Assembly (NCBI GenBank): GCA_030916785.1
Contig: JAUPVY010000003.1
Coordinates: forward strand, 1 to 17,874
Source: Patescibacteria group bacterium
Lineage (GTDB): Bacteria > Patescibacteriota > Minisyncoccia > Phycocordibacterales > DATDWN01
Length of the DNA: 17,874 nucleotides
Direction of reading: 5' to 3'
Shown here: in pieces, positions 1 to 6,297 of the stretch
Position numbering within the stretch: position 1 is the stretch's first letter
Layout of the letters: every line of letters begins with the position of its first letter
Notes under the pieces: generated by a model
Databases searched by the model: none
What the model was told of the DNA's origin: nothing
Seen by the model: only the letters and a program-made list of their open reading frames with translations
Position numbers and translations under genes: made by a program

Positions 1-14
1 CGAGAGGTGAAGTT

Positions 15-67
15 CTTTACCGCGCTACGCCGCCACAACGCAATCTGTTGTGGCGGTAAAGCTTTTT
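15..67. terminator. Imperfect hairpin with T-tract, likely terminator
   Basis: A 10-bp perfect stem (30-39 with 47-56) closes a 7-nt loop. An outer CTTTA/TAAAG pair (15-19 with 57-61) extends it around a 10-nt bulge. On the plus strand it is followed by GCTTTTT, so it would best terminate a plus-strand gene lying left of the window. On the minus strand it lies just past the stop of the DUF5672 gene but has no T-tract there. It resembles the bulged palindromes elsewhere in the window. Confidence 0.5.
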
Positions 68-82
68 AAATAATAATACACA

Positions 83-1441
83 TTATTTATCCAATTTTTT
101 AATGAAAGTAAGAATTTCTGTAAGAGCAATGTTTTGTTTATCATTTGCCACCTTACGAATATTCTCAATAACTTCTCTCAAAGTAGCAAGTGAGTGCTCG
201 ATATTGGATAATGGTTCAACAGCAATTTGATATAGGTCTTTGAGTTTTTGGTATTCACTCATAAGAAATGCCAATGGGTTTTCTTCTCTACGCAAAATTT
301 TCTTAATGGATCCAAAAATTATTGAGACAAAAAAATCAATACGGTAAGATTGCGAAACGATAACTTTGTTAGGATTGTAGCCGATCTCACCAACAGGAAG
401 TTCAATTTCCCCAAACAAACTTTTACTTCCAATAATTACATACGATGTCGATTGTGGACACAAAGAATAGTCCACTGCCAACAATCCGACCCTCGTTTTA
501 TATATGACCGAAGACTGAACCCCATTTATAGGAGCATTTTGCGGTGGCTCGCAAATATGAATAATTTCCCCGACCTGGGCGTAGTACTCAAAACGTTTTT
601 CTAATGTCTCAGCCATACTCTCGTCCTTGAAAGTAAACCAAACATCGATATCACTCCACATGTCAGCATCACCTCGAGCCATAGAGCCAAAGTAATGTCC
701 TTCTATTGCAACTGGCTCAAATACTTTTTTGCTTTTTTCCAATCTTGCTTTTCGTATCCTTGGCATAAAATTCTGCATTGGAAACTCAGGGTGTTCCTCA
801 TTCAAGGTATCAAGATTTTCTCCATACAATCCATGAAAGCCAAACGGCTTTTCATATTCTCCATAATCAGACTGAACACTAAACTTCATTGCGAGCTCTA
901 CAGGAGCAAATGTCAGACCCTCTTTTTCAAGCAAGTCCTTGTACCAGACACACAGAGCAATATCTTCCGGATGCATGTTTTTGATTTTTCCTTCATTTAC
1001 TAATTTTGCGGAAATCTCCAAAAACTTCTTACTGCGCAAACAAAAACCTCCATTACCAACAAAATATTGTGGTTTTGGTATATCTGACTTCCACTCTTTC
1101 CATGTAGTCGTATCAATAGGTCCACCAATATAATCATGTGAAAGAAATTCAGGATTCCACCTAGCAGCACTTAATACAAAACCATCATACTGAACAAGGA
1201 GTACATACTCGGTATCGACGTACTCATGTAAATCCTCAATACAGAAACGAGAAAAATCTTCGATGGAATCAATATGGGGTATTGTAACTAAACGACTATC
1301 TTGTGTTGGAAGTGAGGTTAATAATTTTACTGCACCAAATTCTATATCTTGCTGTGAAGCATCCATTGCGGCCTGAAGTCGTTCTACGTTTATACAATCG
1401 ATACCAAGAAGAGTCACGTTAGGAAGTTCAAGTTTTTTCAT
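83..1441 (-). CDS. DUF5672 glycosyltransferase-like / nucleotidyltransferase fusion protein
   Basis: 452 aa, two domains. Residues 1-225 match DUF5672, a glycosyltransferase-like family: I see QYDGF (84-88), YIGGP (104-108), GNGGF (129-133) and HPED (157-160), all hallmarks of that family. Residues 240-330 are a Pol-beta-type nucleotidyltransferase: FGSMARGD (251-258) followed by SDID (263-266), with D324 in LAVD as likely third metal-binding carboxylate. The C-terminal 120 residues look helical and may bind substrate. There is no signal peptide, so it is probably cytoplasmic. The likely role, inferred only, is transfer of a sugar and a nucleotidyl group to surface glycans or a small molecule. 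It lies downstream of tRNA-Trp and its terminator and has its own extended -10 promoter placing +1 at the ATG. Domain calls are firm, the reaction is unknown. Confidence 0.85.
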   Translation of the reverse strand: MKKLELPNVTLLGIDCINVERLQAAMDASQQDIEFGAVKLLTSLPTQDSRLVTIPHIDSIEDFSRFCIEDLHEYVDTEYVLLVQYDGFVLSAARWNPEFLSHDYIGGPIDTTTWKEWKSDIPKPQYFVGNGGFCLRSKKFLEISAKLVNEGKIKNMHPEDIALCVWYKDLLEKEGLTFAPVELAMKFSVQSDYGEYEKPFGFHGLYGENLDTLNEEHPEFPMQNFMPRIRKARLEKSKKVFEPVAIEGHYFGSMARGDADMWSDIDVWFTFKDESMAETLEKRFEYYAQVGEIIHICEPPQNAPINGVQSSVIYKTRVGLLAVDYSLCPQSTSYVIIGSKSLFGEIELPVGEIGYNPNKVIVSQSYRIDFFVSIIFGSIKKILRREENPLAFLMSEYQKLKDLYQIAVEPLSNIEHSLATLREVIENIRKVANDKQNIALTEILTFIKKLDK

Positions 1442-1447
1442 AAAATA

Positions 1448-1456
1448 ATTTTAACA
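1448..1456 (-). promoter_or_regulatory. Extended -10 promoter, leaderless start of the DUF5672 gene
   Basis: Minus strand reads TGT TAAAAT (an extended -10, hexamer at 1448-1453) with six nt to the ATG at 1441. The usual spacing puts +1 on the A of the ATG, so the mRNA would be leaderless. No good -35 is visible. No SD precedes this start. Confidence 0.45.
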
Positions 1457-1487
1457 AAAAATCATCTGTTTGTATCGATGATTTTTT
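1456..1487 (-). terminator. Intrinsic terminator after tRNA-Trp
   Basis: 11-bp perfect stem AAAAAATCATC / GATGATTTTTT (1456-1466 with 1477-1487), 10-nt loop, U-tract on the minus strand. It separates tRNA-Trp from the DUF5672 gene. Confidence 0.8.
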
Positions 1488-1517
1488 GGCTCCAATCTTG
1501 TACATTGCTCGACTTTG

Positions 1518-1588
1518 CGGGCCCACGAGGATTCGAACCCCGGTCTTTCCTTTTGGAGAGGAAAATTCTACCACTGAACTATAGGCCC
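1518..1588 (-). tRNA. tRNA-Trp(CCA)
   Basis: 71-nt cloverleaf. Acceptor GGGCCTA pairs with TGGGCCC (one G-T), D-stem GTTC/GAAT, anticodon stem TTCCT/AGGAA around loop CTCCAAA (anticodon CCA), T-arm CGGGG-TTCGAAT-CCTCG. The discriminator is G. CCA is not encoded, so a CCA-adding enzyme is needed. It lies 39 nt downstream of the HTH/LAGLIDADG-like gene and is followed by a plain terminator, not by an inverted tRNA copy. Confidence 0.95.
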
Positions 1589-1627
1589 ATGTTGATATCC
1601 TACAAGATTTATCACAAAAACACAAAA

Positions 1628-2284
1628 TTAAAAGTAATGGGATACTAATTCTTTAAAAATACTCATTAACTTTCTTTTTAGGGATATATCATAATATCTA
1701 ATGCTTATACATCCAGCATATCCCTCCTTTTTATACAAACCTGAGTTCTTTTTCATAAACGGCTTCATAAATTGAGATTTAGGAATTCTGGTTATATTTG
1801 ACCAAAATTCTAATTGTTTGTTTTTATCGTGATAATGATGTAAATGAATACAGACTCTAAATTTACTCTCGTCTACATCGAAACCACTACGTAACAAACC
1901 CAAAAATGTGGATATCATCTTCGGATCTGAATTAGTAAAAGATAAAGATTGATTAAAACCCTTGTTCCCCTCTCCTTCGTATAAACAAGCGCACAATAAA
2001 ATTTCTAGGCTCTTTGTAACTTCAACTCTTTTAAAAGACTCTCTAGCAAATTTATTTATCTCAGCTAATTTGTTAACTGATTTTTGTTTTATAACTTCCC
2101 TAGATCTTAGTTGTCCTGCCGTAATTTTATTTTCAATTCTTTCGCTTTCCATTGGAGATAACTGCACGTCTCTTATCCATAATGATATTGAACTTTTTGA
2201 TACATGAACTACTTTCTGTATTTCAGATATAGTCATTCCTCTTTTTCTAAGACTTATGGCAGTGCGTTTCTCTTTTATTTTCAT
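1628..2284 (-). CDS. HTH + LAGLIDADG-like DNA-binding protein (putative homing endonuclease)
   Basis: 218 aa. Residues 1-40 form an HTH of the resolvase/transposase type (repeated SLRKRGMTISEIQ.. then VSKSSISLWI). Residues 90-215 resemble a LAGLIDADG-like fold seen in many CPR proteins: LYEGEG (101-106) would be the acidic-ended motif helix, followed by FTNSDPKMISTFLGLLR, then FWSNITRIPKSQF and a C-terminal ISIRYYDISLK. The single motif suggests a homodimer or a regulatory relative. It sits between rpmG and tRNA-Trp, two genes often adjacent in bacteria, so it may be an insertion. It is AT-rich and has no SD; its promoter lies in the preceding palindrome. The HTH is clear, nuclease activity is inference. 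Confidence 0.6.
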   Translation of the reverse strand: MKIKEKRTAISLRKRGMTISEIQKVVHVSKSSISLWIRDVQLSPMESERIENKITAGQLRSREVIKQKSVNKLAEINKFARESFKRVEVTKSLEILLCACLYEGEGNKGFNQSLSFTNSDPKMISTFLGLLRSGFDVDESKFRVCIHLHHYHDKNKQLEFWSNITRIPKSQFMKPFMKKNSGLYKKEGYAGCISIRYYDISLKRKLMSIFKELVSHYF

Positions 2285-2305
2285 ATATCAGTTTATATGA
2301 ACTTT

Positions 2306-2334
2306 ATTATACTAAACATATTAAAACCTCACAA
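2306..2334 (-). promoter_or_regulatory. Promoter of the HTH/LAGLIDADG-like gene
   Basis: Minus strand TTGTGA (2329-2334), 17-nt spacer, perfect TATAAT (2306-2311). Predicted +1 is near 2299, giving a leader of about 15 nt. The -35 lies in the distal arm of the rpmG terminator palindrome. A TATAAA closer to the ATG could give an even shorter leader. Confidence 0.6.
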
Positions 2335-2356
2335 TTGTGAGGTTTTAATATGTTTA
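2313..2356. terminator. 44-bp perfect palindrome, rpmG terminator
   Basis: Two 22-nt arms (2313-2334 and 2335-2356) are exact reverse complements with no unpaired loop base in the DNA. The arm nearest rpmG contains its TAA stop (2354-2356) and the minus-strand transcript ends in TAGTATAATAAAG, a weak T-tract. On the plus strand it is followed by TTTTTT, so it may be bidirectional. The opposite arm carries the -35 of the next gene. Confidence 0.65.
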
Positions 2357-2509
2357 TTTTTTAGATTCTTTGAAAGTAATCCTTTTTCGGAGTTTTTTAC
2401 TGTATTTCTTGAGCTCTATTTTTCGCTCAACTTTTTTCTTGTTTTTTGAGGTCCAATATACCTCTCCGGACTCCTTGTTTTTTAGCTGTATTAATCGATC
2501 TTGTGACAT
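2354..2509 (-). CDS. rpmG: Large ribosomal subunit protein bL33
   Basis: 51 aa, read directly from the minus strand. It matches bL33: after the N-terminal beta strands it has VYWTSKNKKK, then IELKKYSKKLRKRITFKESK, which parallels the family's YTTTKNK...ELKKY.P.LRKH..KE. It is the zinc-free form (no cysteine pairs). bL33 binds 23S rRNA near the E site of the 50S subunit. The start ATG at 2509 has no SD; a promoter-like pair lies 25-54 nt upstream. The stop codon lies inside the terminator palindrome. It is a monocistronic unit between a terminator upstream and a palindrome downstream. In many bacteria rpmG is next to tRNA-Trp and secE; here the HTH gene lies between rpmG and tRNA-Trp and secE is absent. 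Confidence 0.88.
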   Translation of the reverse strand: MSQDRLIQLKNKESGEVYWTSKNKKKVERKIELKKYSKKLRKRITFKESKK

Positions 2510-2534
2510 AAATTTAATTGATTTAAGTCCCTAG

Positions 2535-2563
2535 AGCATACACAAAATGAGAGAAAAATGCAA
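2535..2563 (-). promoter_or_regulatory. Putative rpmG promoter
   Basis: Minus strand TTGCAT (2558-2563), 17-nt spacer, TATGCT (2535-2540). Spacing is ideal but both hexamers are weak. It starts just after the terminator of the upstream gene, which makes a promoter here likely. Confidence 0.4.
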
Positions 2564-2571
2564 ATTGTTAT

Positions 2572-2602
2572 GAAAAAGACCCCACAACTGTAGCAGGGTC
2601 TT
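2572..2602 (-). terminator. Intrinsic terminator of the zinc-site protein gene
   Basis: Stem AAGACCC/GGGTCTT (2576-2582 with 2596-2602) followed on the minus strand by TTTTT. It closes the monocistronic gene 2642-3127. Confidence 0.8.
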
Positions 2603-2641
2603 CTATCCAAAAAGAACCAACCAAGGTTCGTCTTGCAGTGA

Positions 2642-3127
2642 TTAACGACGTCGCTTACCACCCTTTCCAAACTTCGAGGTTTTTCTGAGAGAAGAGAGAT
2701 TACCTTGTTCCGAATCAAACTTCTTTCTGTATTCTTCTCTCAAAGTCTTTCCAACGTCTCTCCTGGCCGTTACTGCAGCTTGCAAAGCAACCGCCTCAGA
2801 ACGATGCTCTTTGCAGAAAAGACGGCGTTCCAGCCTGCCTTTCAGCATTACCCTAACCGTGTAAAATCCGGTCTTACCGCAGTGACAAGAGTGATTCTTG
2901 GCTGGCCCATCAAAAACCAGCTTCCTTTTCTTGCACTCCTCCAGGATGATCAAATACATCTCGCCCTCATCTTGGGTCTTTTGCGAATTGCCCGTACGGT
3001 AGAGCTCCAACTTCTTCAGTAGAAACAGCAACCATCTGCTGTCAATCTCCGAAATCGGTGTGATTTCATTGTGTTTGTTAACCCAGAACCCCTTCTTCAA
3101 CATACTGAGACGTTCTTGATTGGTCAT
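2642..3127 (-). CDS. Hypothetical zinc-site protein
   Basis: 161 aa, family not recognised. Residues 1-75 look alpha-helical and charged. A CxC...CxxH arrangement (CHC near residue 81-83, CKEH near residue 106-109) separated by beta-rich sequence suggests one zinc site. The last 30 residues are very basic and end in KGGKRRR, suggesting nucleic-acid binding. It has a strong SD (GGAGG six nt before ATG), a near-consensus promoter and its own terminator, unlike the SD-less neighbours. One sampled line of 60 nt has 28 G/C, against 13-18 in sampled native lines, so composition also differs. A role with RNA or the ribosome is speculation. Confidence 0.8.
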   Translation of the reverse strand: MTNQERLSMLKKGFWVNKHNEITPISEIDSRWLLFLLKKLELYRTGNSQKTQDEGEMYLIILEECKKRKLVFDGPAKNHSCHCGKTGFYTVRVMLKGRLERRLFCKEHRSEAVALQAAVTARRDVGKTLREEYRKKFDSEQGNLSSLRKTSKFGKGGKRRR

Positions 3128-3161
3128 GATTCCTCCAAAGGGTGTGTAAATTCCAAAAACA

Positions 3162-3189
3162 ATAATACACTTAATTGAATATCGGTCAA
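3162..3189 (-). promoter_or_regulatory. Promoter of the zinc-site protein gene
   Basis: Minus strand TTGACC (3184-3189), 16-nt spacer, TATTAT (3162-3167), each hexamer 5/6 to consensus. The leader of about 28 nt carries the GGAGG SD. Confidence 0.75.
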
Positions 3190-3263
3190 TTTTTATCTCT
3201 GAATTATTATGCGGGAAGTAATATTTGACTCTTAGATGGTCAGTACACCTTTTTATGAGATTT

Positions 3264-3349
3264 GGCCACGGATATTTTTCTTGTCGTCACAAGAAAAATT
3301 CCTCGGCCCCGCCTCGTCTGTTTTTCCTGCTGAAAAAACATGACTGCGG
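3264..3349. repeat. Two hairpins beyond the tRNA-Tyr inverted copy
   Basis: First hairpin: 3264-3284 with 3289-3308, about 20 bp with a few mismatches (GGCC.CGGA.ATTTTTCTTGT against its complement), loop CGTC. Second: CCGC/GCGG enclosing TGTTTTT/AAAAACA (3309-3349). They lie between the zinc-site gene promoter and the inverted T-arm copy. The stretch 3190-3351 holds no gene that I can support. Confidence 0.7.
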
Positions 3350-3351
3350 CT

Positions 3352-3450
3352 TTCAAATCCCTCACGCAAAAGCGTACCAACGCTTTTGCTCCTACGCACA
3401 ACAAAAAAGACCCTTTCGGGTTTTTTGTTGTGCGTAGGGAGGGATTTGAA
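3352..3450 (-). repeat. Inverted copy of the tRNA-Tyr 3' half with inserted hairpin
   Basis: The tRNA acceptor strand plus flank (3421-3438) is matched by its reverse complement at 3391-3408. The T-arm segment GAGGGATTTGAA (3439-3450) is matched perfectly at 3352-3363. Between the two mirrored blocks lies a hairpin GCAAAAGCG/CGCTTTTGC (3366-3374 with 3381-3389). The terminator sits at the centre. The same order occurs after tRNA-Lys and tRNA-Leu(UAG). Confidence 0.9.
3403..3426 (-). terminator. Intrinsic terminator after tRNA-Tyr
   Basis: Minus strand AAAAAACCC-gaaa-GGGTCTTTTTT, a GC-capped stem flanked by A/T runs, right after the tRNA end. It is the centre of the larger palindrome 3352-3450. 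Confidence 0.8.
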
Positions 3451-3513
3451 CCCCCGTAGCCCGAAGGCGAGAGATTTACAGTCTCTTGTAATTGACCGCT
3501 CTACCACCTACGC
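3431..3513 (-). tRNA. tRNA-Tyr(GTA)
   Basis: 83-nt class II tRNA. Acceptor GCGTAGG/CCTACGC is perfect, discriminator A. Anticodon stem AGAGA/TCTCT with loop CTGTAAA gives anticodon GTA. A long variable arm contains CGCCTTCGGGC, and the T-loop is TTCAAAT. CCA is not encoded. It lies 38 nt downstream of the Clp gene on the same strand. Confidence 0.95.
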
Positions 3514-3551
3514 ATATTTCTAACCTAACTACTCTAACATACCGTAGCTAA

Positions 3552-6227
3552 CTATGCCAAGACACTACCATCTACAAAAGAGGAAGCCACGAATGAACCA
3601 TTTTTGCCCTTCTTCACACTAAAAACTAATTCACCATTTTTCATATCCACAGCAATAGCACCGCCTTTTGAAAGACTCTTGCTTACCATGTGACTTGCTA
3701 TAGGAGTGAGTATTTTGCTCTGTATCAAACGTTTCAAAGGTCTCGCGCCATATTGTGGGCTATACCCTTCTTTTGCGAGGTAAGTCAAAACAGCATCACT
3801 CAAGTCTAGTTTTATTTCTTTCTGAAGCAATCTCTCGCGCACAATATTTACTTGGATTTTTACAATTTCTGATATTGCTTCATGACTCAAAATATCAAAC
3901 ACAATAATGTCGTCCAAACGGTTGAGAAACTCTGGGCGGAAACTGTCCTTAAGCGCATCCATGACTCTGGTCTTTGCATCTTCATAGCTCGCCTTCTCAC
4001 TACCATCAGAAGCAAAGCCAATTTTTTCCATTCTATCTATGTAGTGAGCACCAATGTTTGAAGTCAGAATAATAACTGTGTTACGGAAATTCACTACCCT
4101 ACCCTTAGCATCAGTTAGTTTTCCATTATCAAGTATTTGCAAAAGCACGTTAAACACCTCTGGATGAGCCTTTTCAATCTCATCAAACAGAACCACTGAA
4201 TATGGCCTATGACGAACTATTTCTGTAATCGCCCCTCCTTCCTCGTGACCCACATATCCTGGAGGCGCCCCGAGAATTTTTGAGACACTATGTTTCTCCA
4301 TGAACTCTGACATATCTACACGTATTAGAGATTTTTCATCATTGAACATAAACTGAGCCAGGGCTTTTGTAAGCTCTGTCTTACCAACACCAGTTGGACC
4401 TAGAAACAGAAATGATCCGATAGGTCTATTTGGATCTGCGATACCAGCACGACTTCTTTTTATTGTGTCTGAAATTTTCTGTACAGCTTCTTTTTGACCC
4501 ACAATAGTTTTTTCCAGAACATCTTCCATTCTATTTAGTTTATCTGCTTCTTCTTCAAGCATTCTAGAAACAGGTATTCCTGTCCATTTGGAAACTATTG
4601 TAGCTACATCATTTTCTGTAATCTCCTCTTTCAAAATTCTACGTGACGACTGAAGTTTCTTTAATCTTTTTGCTTTATTGTCCAAATCTTTTTCTAGAGC
4701 CGGAATCTTGCCGTACCTTATCTCGGCCGCCAAAGCCAAGTCAGCCCTAGCCTCTGCGGTTTCTGCTTCACGCCTAAACTCCTCAAGTTGTTTCTTGATG
4801 CTTTTTATGTCGTTCACAGTTTCTTTTTCATTGTTCCATTTGAGCTCTATCTCACCCGTCTCTTCTTTCAGATCAGCTATGGTTTTCTCAATATCTTTTA
4901 TGCGAGCCTTTGATTTACTGTCTGTTTCTTTTTTCAAAGCCTCAAACTCAATTTGAAGTTTTACTATTTTTGAATGCGCAGCCTGCAATACAGGAGGCTT
5001 GTTCTCAAGTGCTATTTTAAGATATGAAGCAGACTCGTCTATTAGATCAACTGCTTTATCCGGCAGAAATCTATCAGAAATATATCTACTAGATAGGTTT
5101 ACTGCAGCTATAATAGCTTCATCTGTTATGCGAACTCCGTGATACAGTTCATATTTTTCTTTAAGACCTCGAAGAATTGTGATGGCATCCTCGATACTTG
5201 GTTCATTAACATACACAGGCTGGAATCGTCTTGAAAGAGCTGGGTCTTTTTCTATGTGTTTCTGATATTCCTTAAGTGTCGTTGCACCTATAGCACGCAA
5301 CTCTCCACGTGCCAAAGCAGGCTTCAACATATTTGAAGCATCAAGTGACCCTTCTGCAGAACCAGCACCAACTATAGTGTGTATTTCGTCAACAAAAAGA
5401 ATTATTTTTCCATCTGACTTTTCTATTTCTTTCAGAATATTTTTTAGTCTCTCCTCAAACTCTCCTCTGTATTTTGTTCCAGCAACAAGCAAACCAAGAT
5501 CTAGAGAAACTAGCTCTTTGTCTCTTAAAGATTCTGGAACCTCACCCATAGCTATTCGTATTGCCAACCCCTCGGCTATAGCGGTTTTACCCACACCTGC
5601 TTCACCAATTAAAATTGGATTGTTTTTTGTTCTACGAGAAAGAATCTGTATAACCCTGGAAATTTCATCATCCCTTCCAATGACGGGATCAAGTTTATTC
5701 ATTCCTACTAGCTTTGTCAGGTTTCTTGTGTATTTTGAAAGTGATTTGTATTTCTTTGTTGAATCTGTGCCTACTGTTTTTGTGCTTCTTATTTCTTCTA
5801 CAACTCGCACGACATCATCTTTTTCTATTTTAAATTTCATCAGTAAATCTCGGGCAGGACTTGGAACCTCAATCAAAGCCAAAAACAAATGCTCAGTTGA
5901 AACAAAGTCGTCGTGAAGCTTTGAAGTTTGTTTAACAGATGCCTCGAGGACAGATGCGAGATCTGGTGTAAGGTATACCTGATAAGATGCAGACAAAGTT
6001 TGTCCAGCATCGGAACCCTCTATGGCCTCCAAAAGAGAATCAGTCAAAAGTATGGTATCGACTTCTAGCTTATCTAAAATAGATGTGACAATCCCCTCTT
6101 CCTGTAATACAAGTGCAATAAGAAGATGCAAGGAGTTAACATGGTTCTGTCCACGCTCAATAGCAACCTCATGGGCTCTTCTGATGGCTTCCTTTGCTTT
6201 TGTTGTAAAATGGTTAAAAGGTGGCAT
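3552..6227 (-). CDS. clpB: ClpB/ClpC-type AAA+ disaggregase
   Basis: 891 aa from the chosen ATG. A Clp N domain covers residues 1-145. AAA-1 has Walker A GEAGVGKT (208-215), Walker B LFVDEIH (277-283) and pore loop TKYRG (251-255). A full-length ClpB-like coiled-coil middle domain spans about 408-535. AAA-2 has GPTGVGKT (610-617), FDEIEKAHP (681-689) and pore loop GAPPGYVGHE (653-662). It threads aggregated proteins using ATP in the cytoplasm. Oddly it also has IGF (736-738) where ClpC/ClpA carry the ClpP-binding tripeptide and ClpB has none, so ClpP coupling is possible. An in-frame ATG at 6266 is rejected because it coincides with the -35 box; starting at 6227 gives the family's usual N-terminus and a 4-nt leader. 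Family certain, the B versus C name is not. Confidence 0.93.
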   Translation of the reverse strand: MPPFNHFTTKAKEAIRRAHEVAIERGQNHVNSLHLLIALVLQEEGIVTSILDKLEVDTILLTDSLLEAIEGSDAGQTLSASYQVYLTPDLASVLEASVKQTSKLHDDFVSTEHLFLALIEVPSPARDLLMKFKIEKDDVVRVVEEIRSTKTVGTDSTKKYKSLSKYTRNLTKLVGMNKLDPVIGRDDEISRVIQILSRRTKNNPILIGEAGVGKTAIAEGLAIRIAMGEVPESLRDKELVSLDLGLLVAGTKYRGEFEERLKNILKEIEKSDGKIILFVDEIHTIVGAGSAEGSLDASNMLKPALARGELRAIGATTLKEYQKHIEKDPALSRRFQPVYVNEPSIEDAITILRGLKEKYELYHGVRITDEAIIAAVNLSSRYISDRFLPDKAVDLIDESASYLKIALENKPPVLQAAHSKIVKLQIEFEALKKETDSKSKARIKDIEKTIADLKEETGEIELKWNNEKETVNDIKSIKKQLEEFRREAETAEARADLALAAEIRYGKIPALEKDLDNKAKRLKKLQSSRRILKEEITENDVATIVSKWTGIPVSRMLEEEADKLNRMEDVLEKTIVGQKEAVQKISDTIKRSRAGIADPNRPIGSFLFLGPTGVGKTELTKALAQFMFNDEKSLIRVDMSEFMEKHSVSKILGAPPGYVGHEEGGAITEIVRHRPYSVVLFDEIEKAHPEVFNVLLQILDNGKLTDAKGRVVNFRNTVIILTSNIGAHYIDRMEKIGFASDGSEKASYEDAKTRVMDALKDSFRPEFLNRLDDIIVFDILSHEAISEIVKIQVNIVRERLLQKEIKLDLSDAVLTYLAKEGYSPQYGARPLKRLIQSKILTPIASHMVSKSLSKGGAIAVDMKNGELVFSVKKGKNGSFVASSFVDGSVLA

Positions 6228-6237
6228 ATTTAGCAGT

Positions 6238-6266
6238 ATTATAGCCTTATAATTAGCCAAAGTCAA
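6238..6266 (-). promoter_or_regulatory. Consensus promoter of the Clp gene
   Basis: Minus strand TTGACT (6261-6266), 17-nt spacer, TATAAT (6238-6243). Predicted +1 near 6231, four nt before the ATG at 6227. No SD could fit. It rules out the upstream start at 6266. Confidence 0.85.
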
Positions 6267-6297
6267 GTTACTTAATGACTTTATTATTGTGTTTTAC

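Noticed and set aside
3225..3437. 70-aa plus-strand ORF over the tRNA-Tyr palindrome
   Set aside because: Covers the hairpin block and tRNA end; no SD or conserved motif.
5377..5916. 179-aa plus-strand ORF opposite the Clp gene
   Set aside because: Antisense shadow of a strongly conserved AAA+ coding region, with low-complexity Ser/Phe-rich sequence and no ribosome site.
6228..6266. Longer Clp start (ATG at 6266)
   Set aside because: It coincides with the -35 box and gives an unusual hydrophobic extension before the family's N-terminus.
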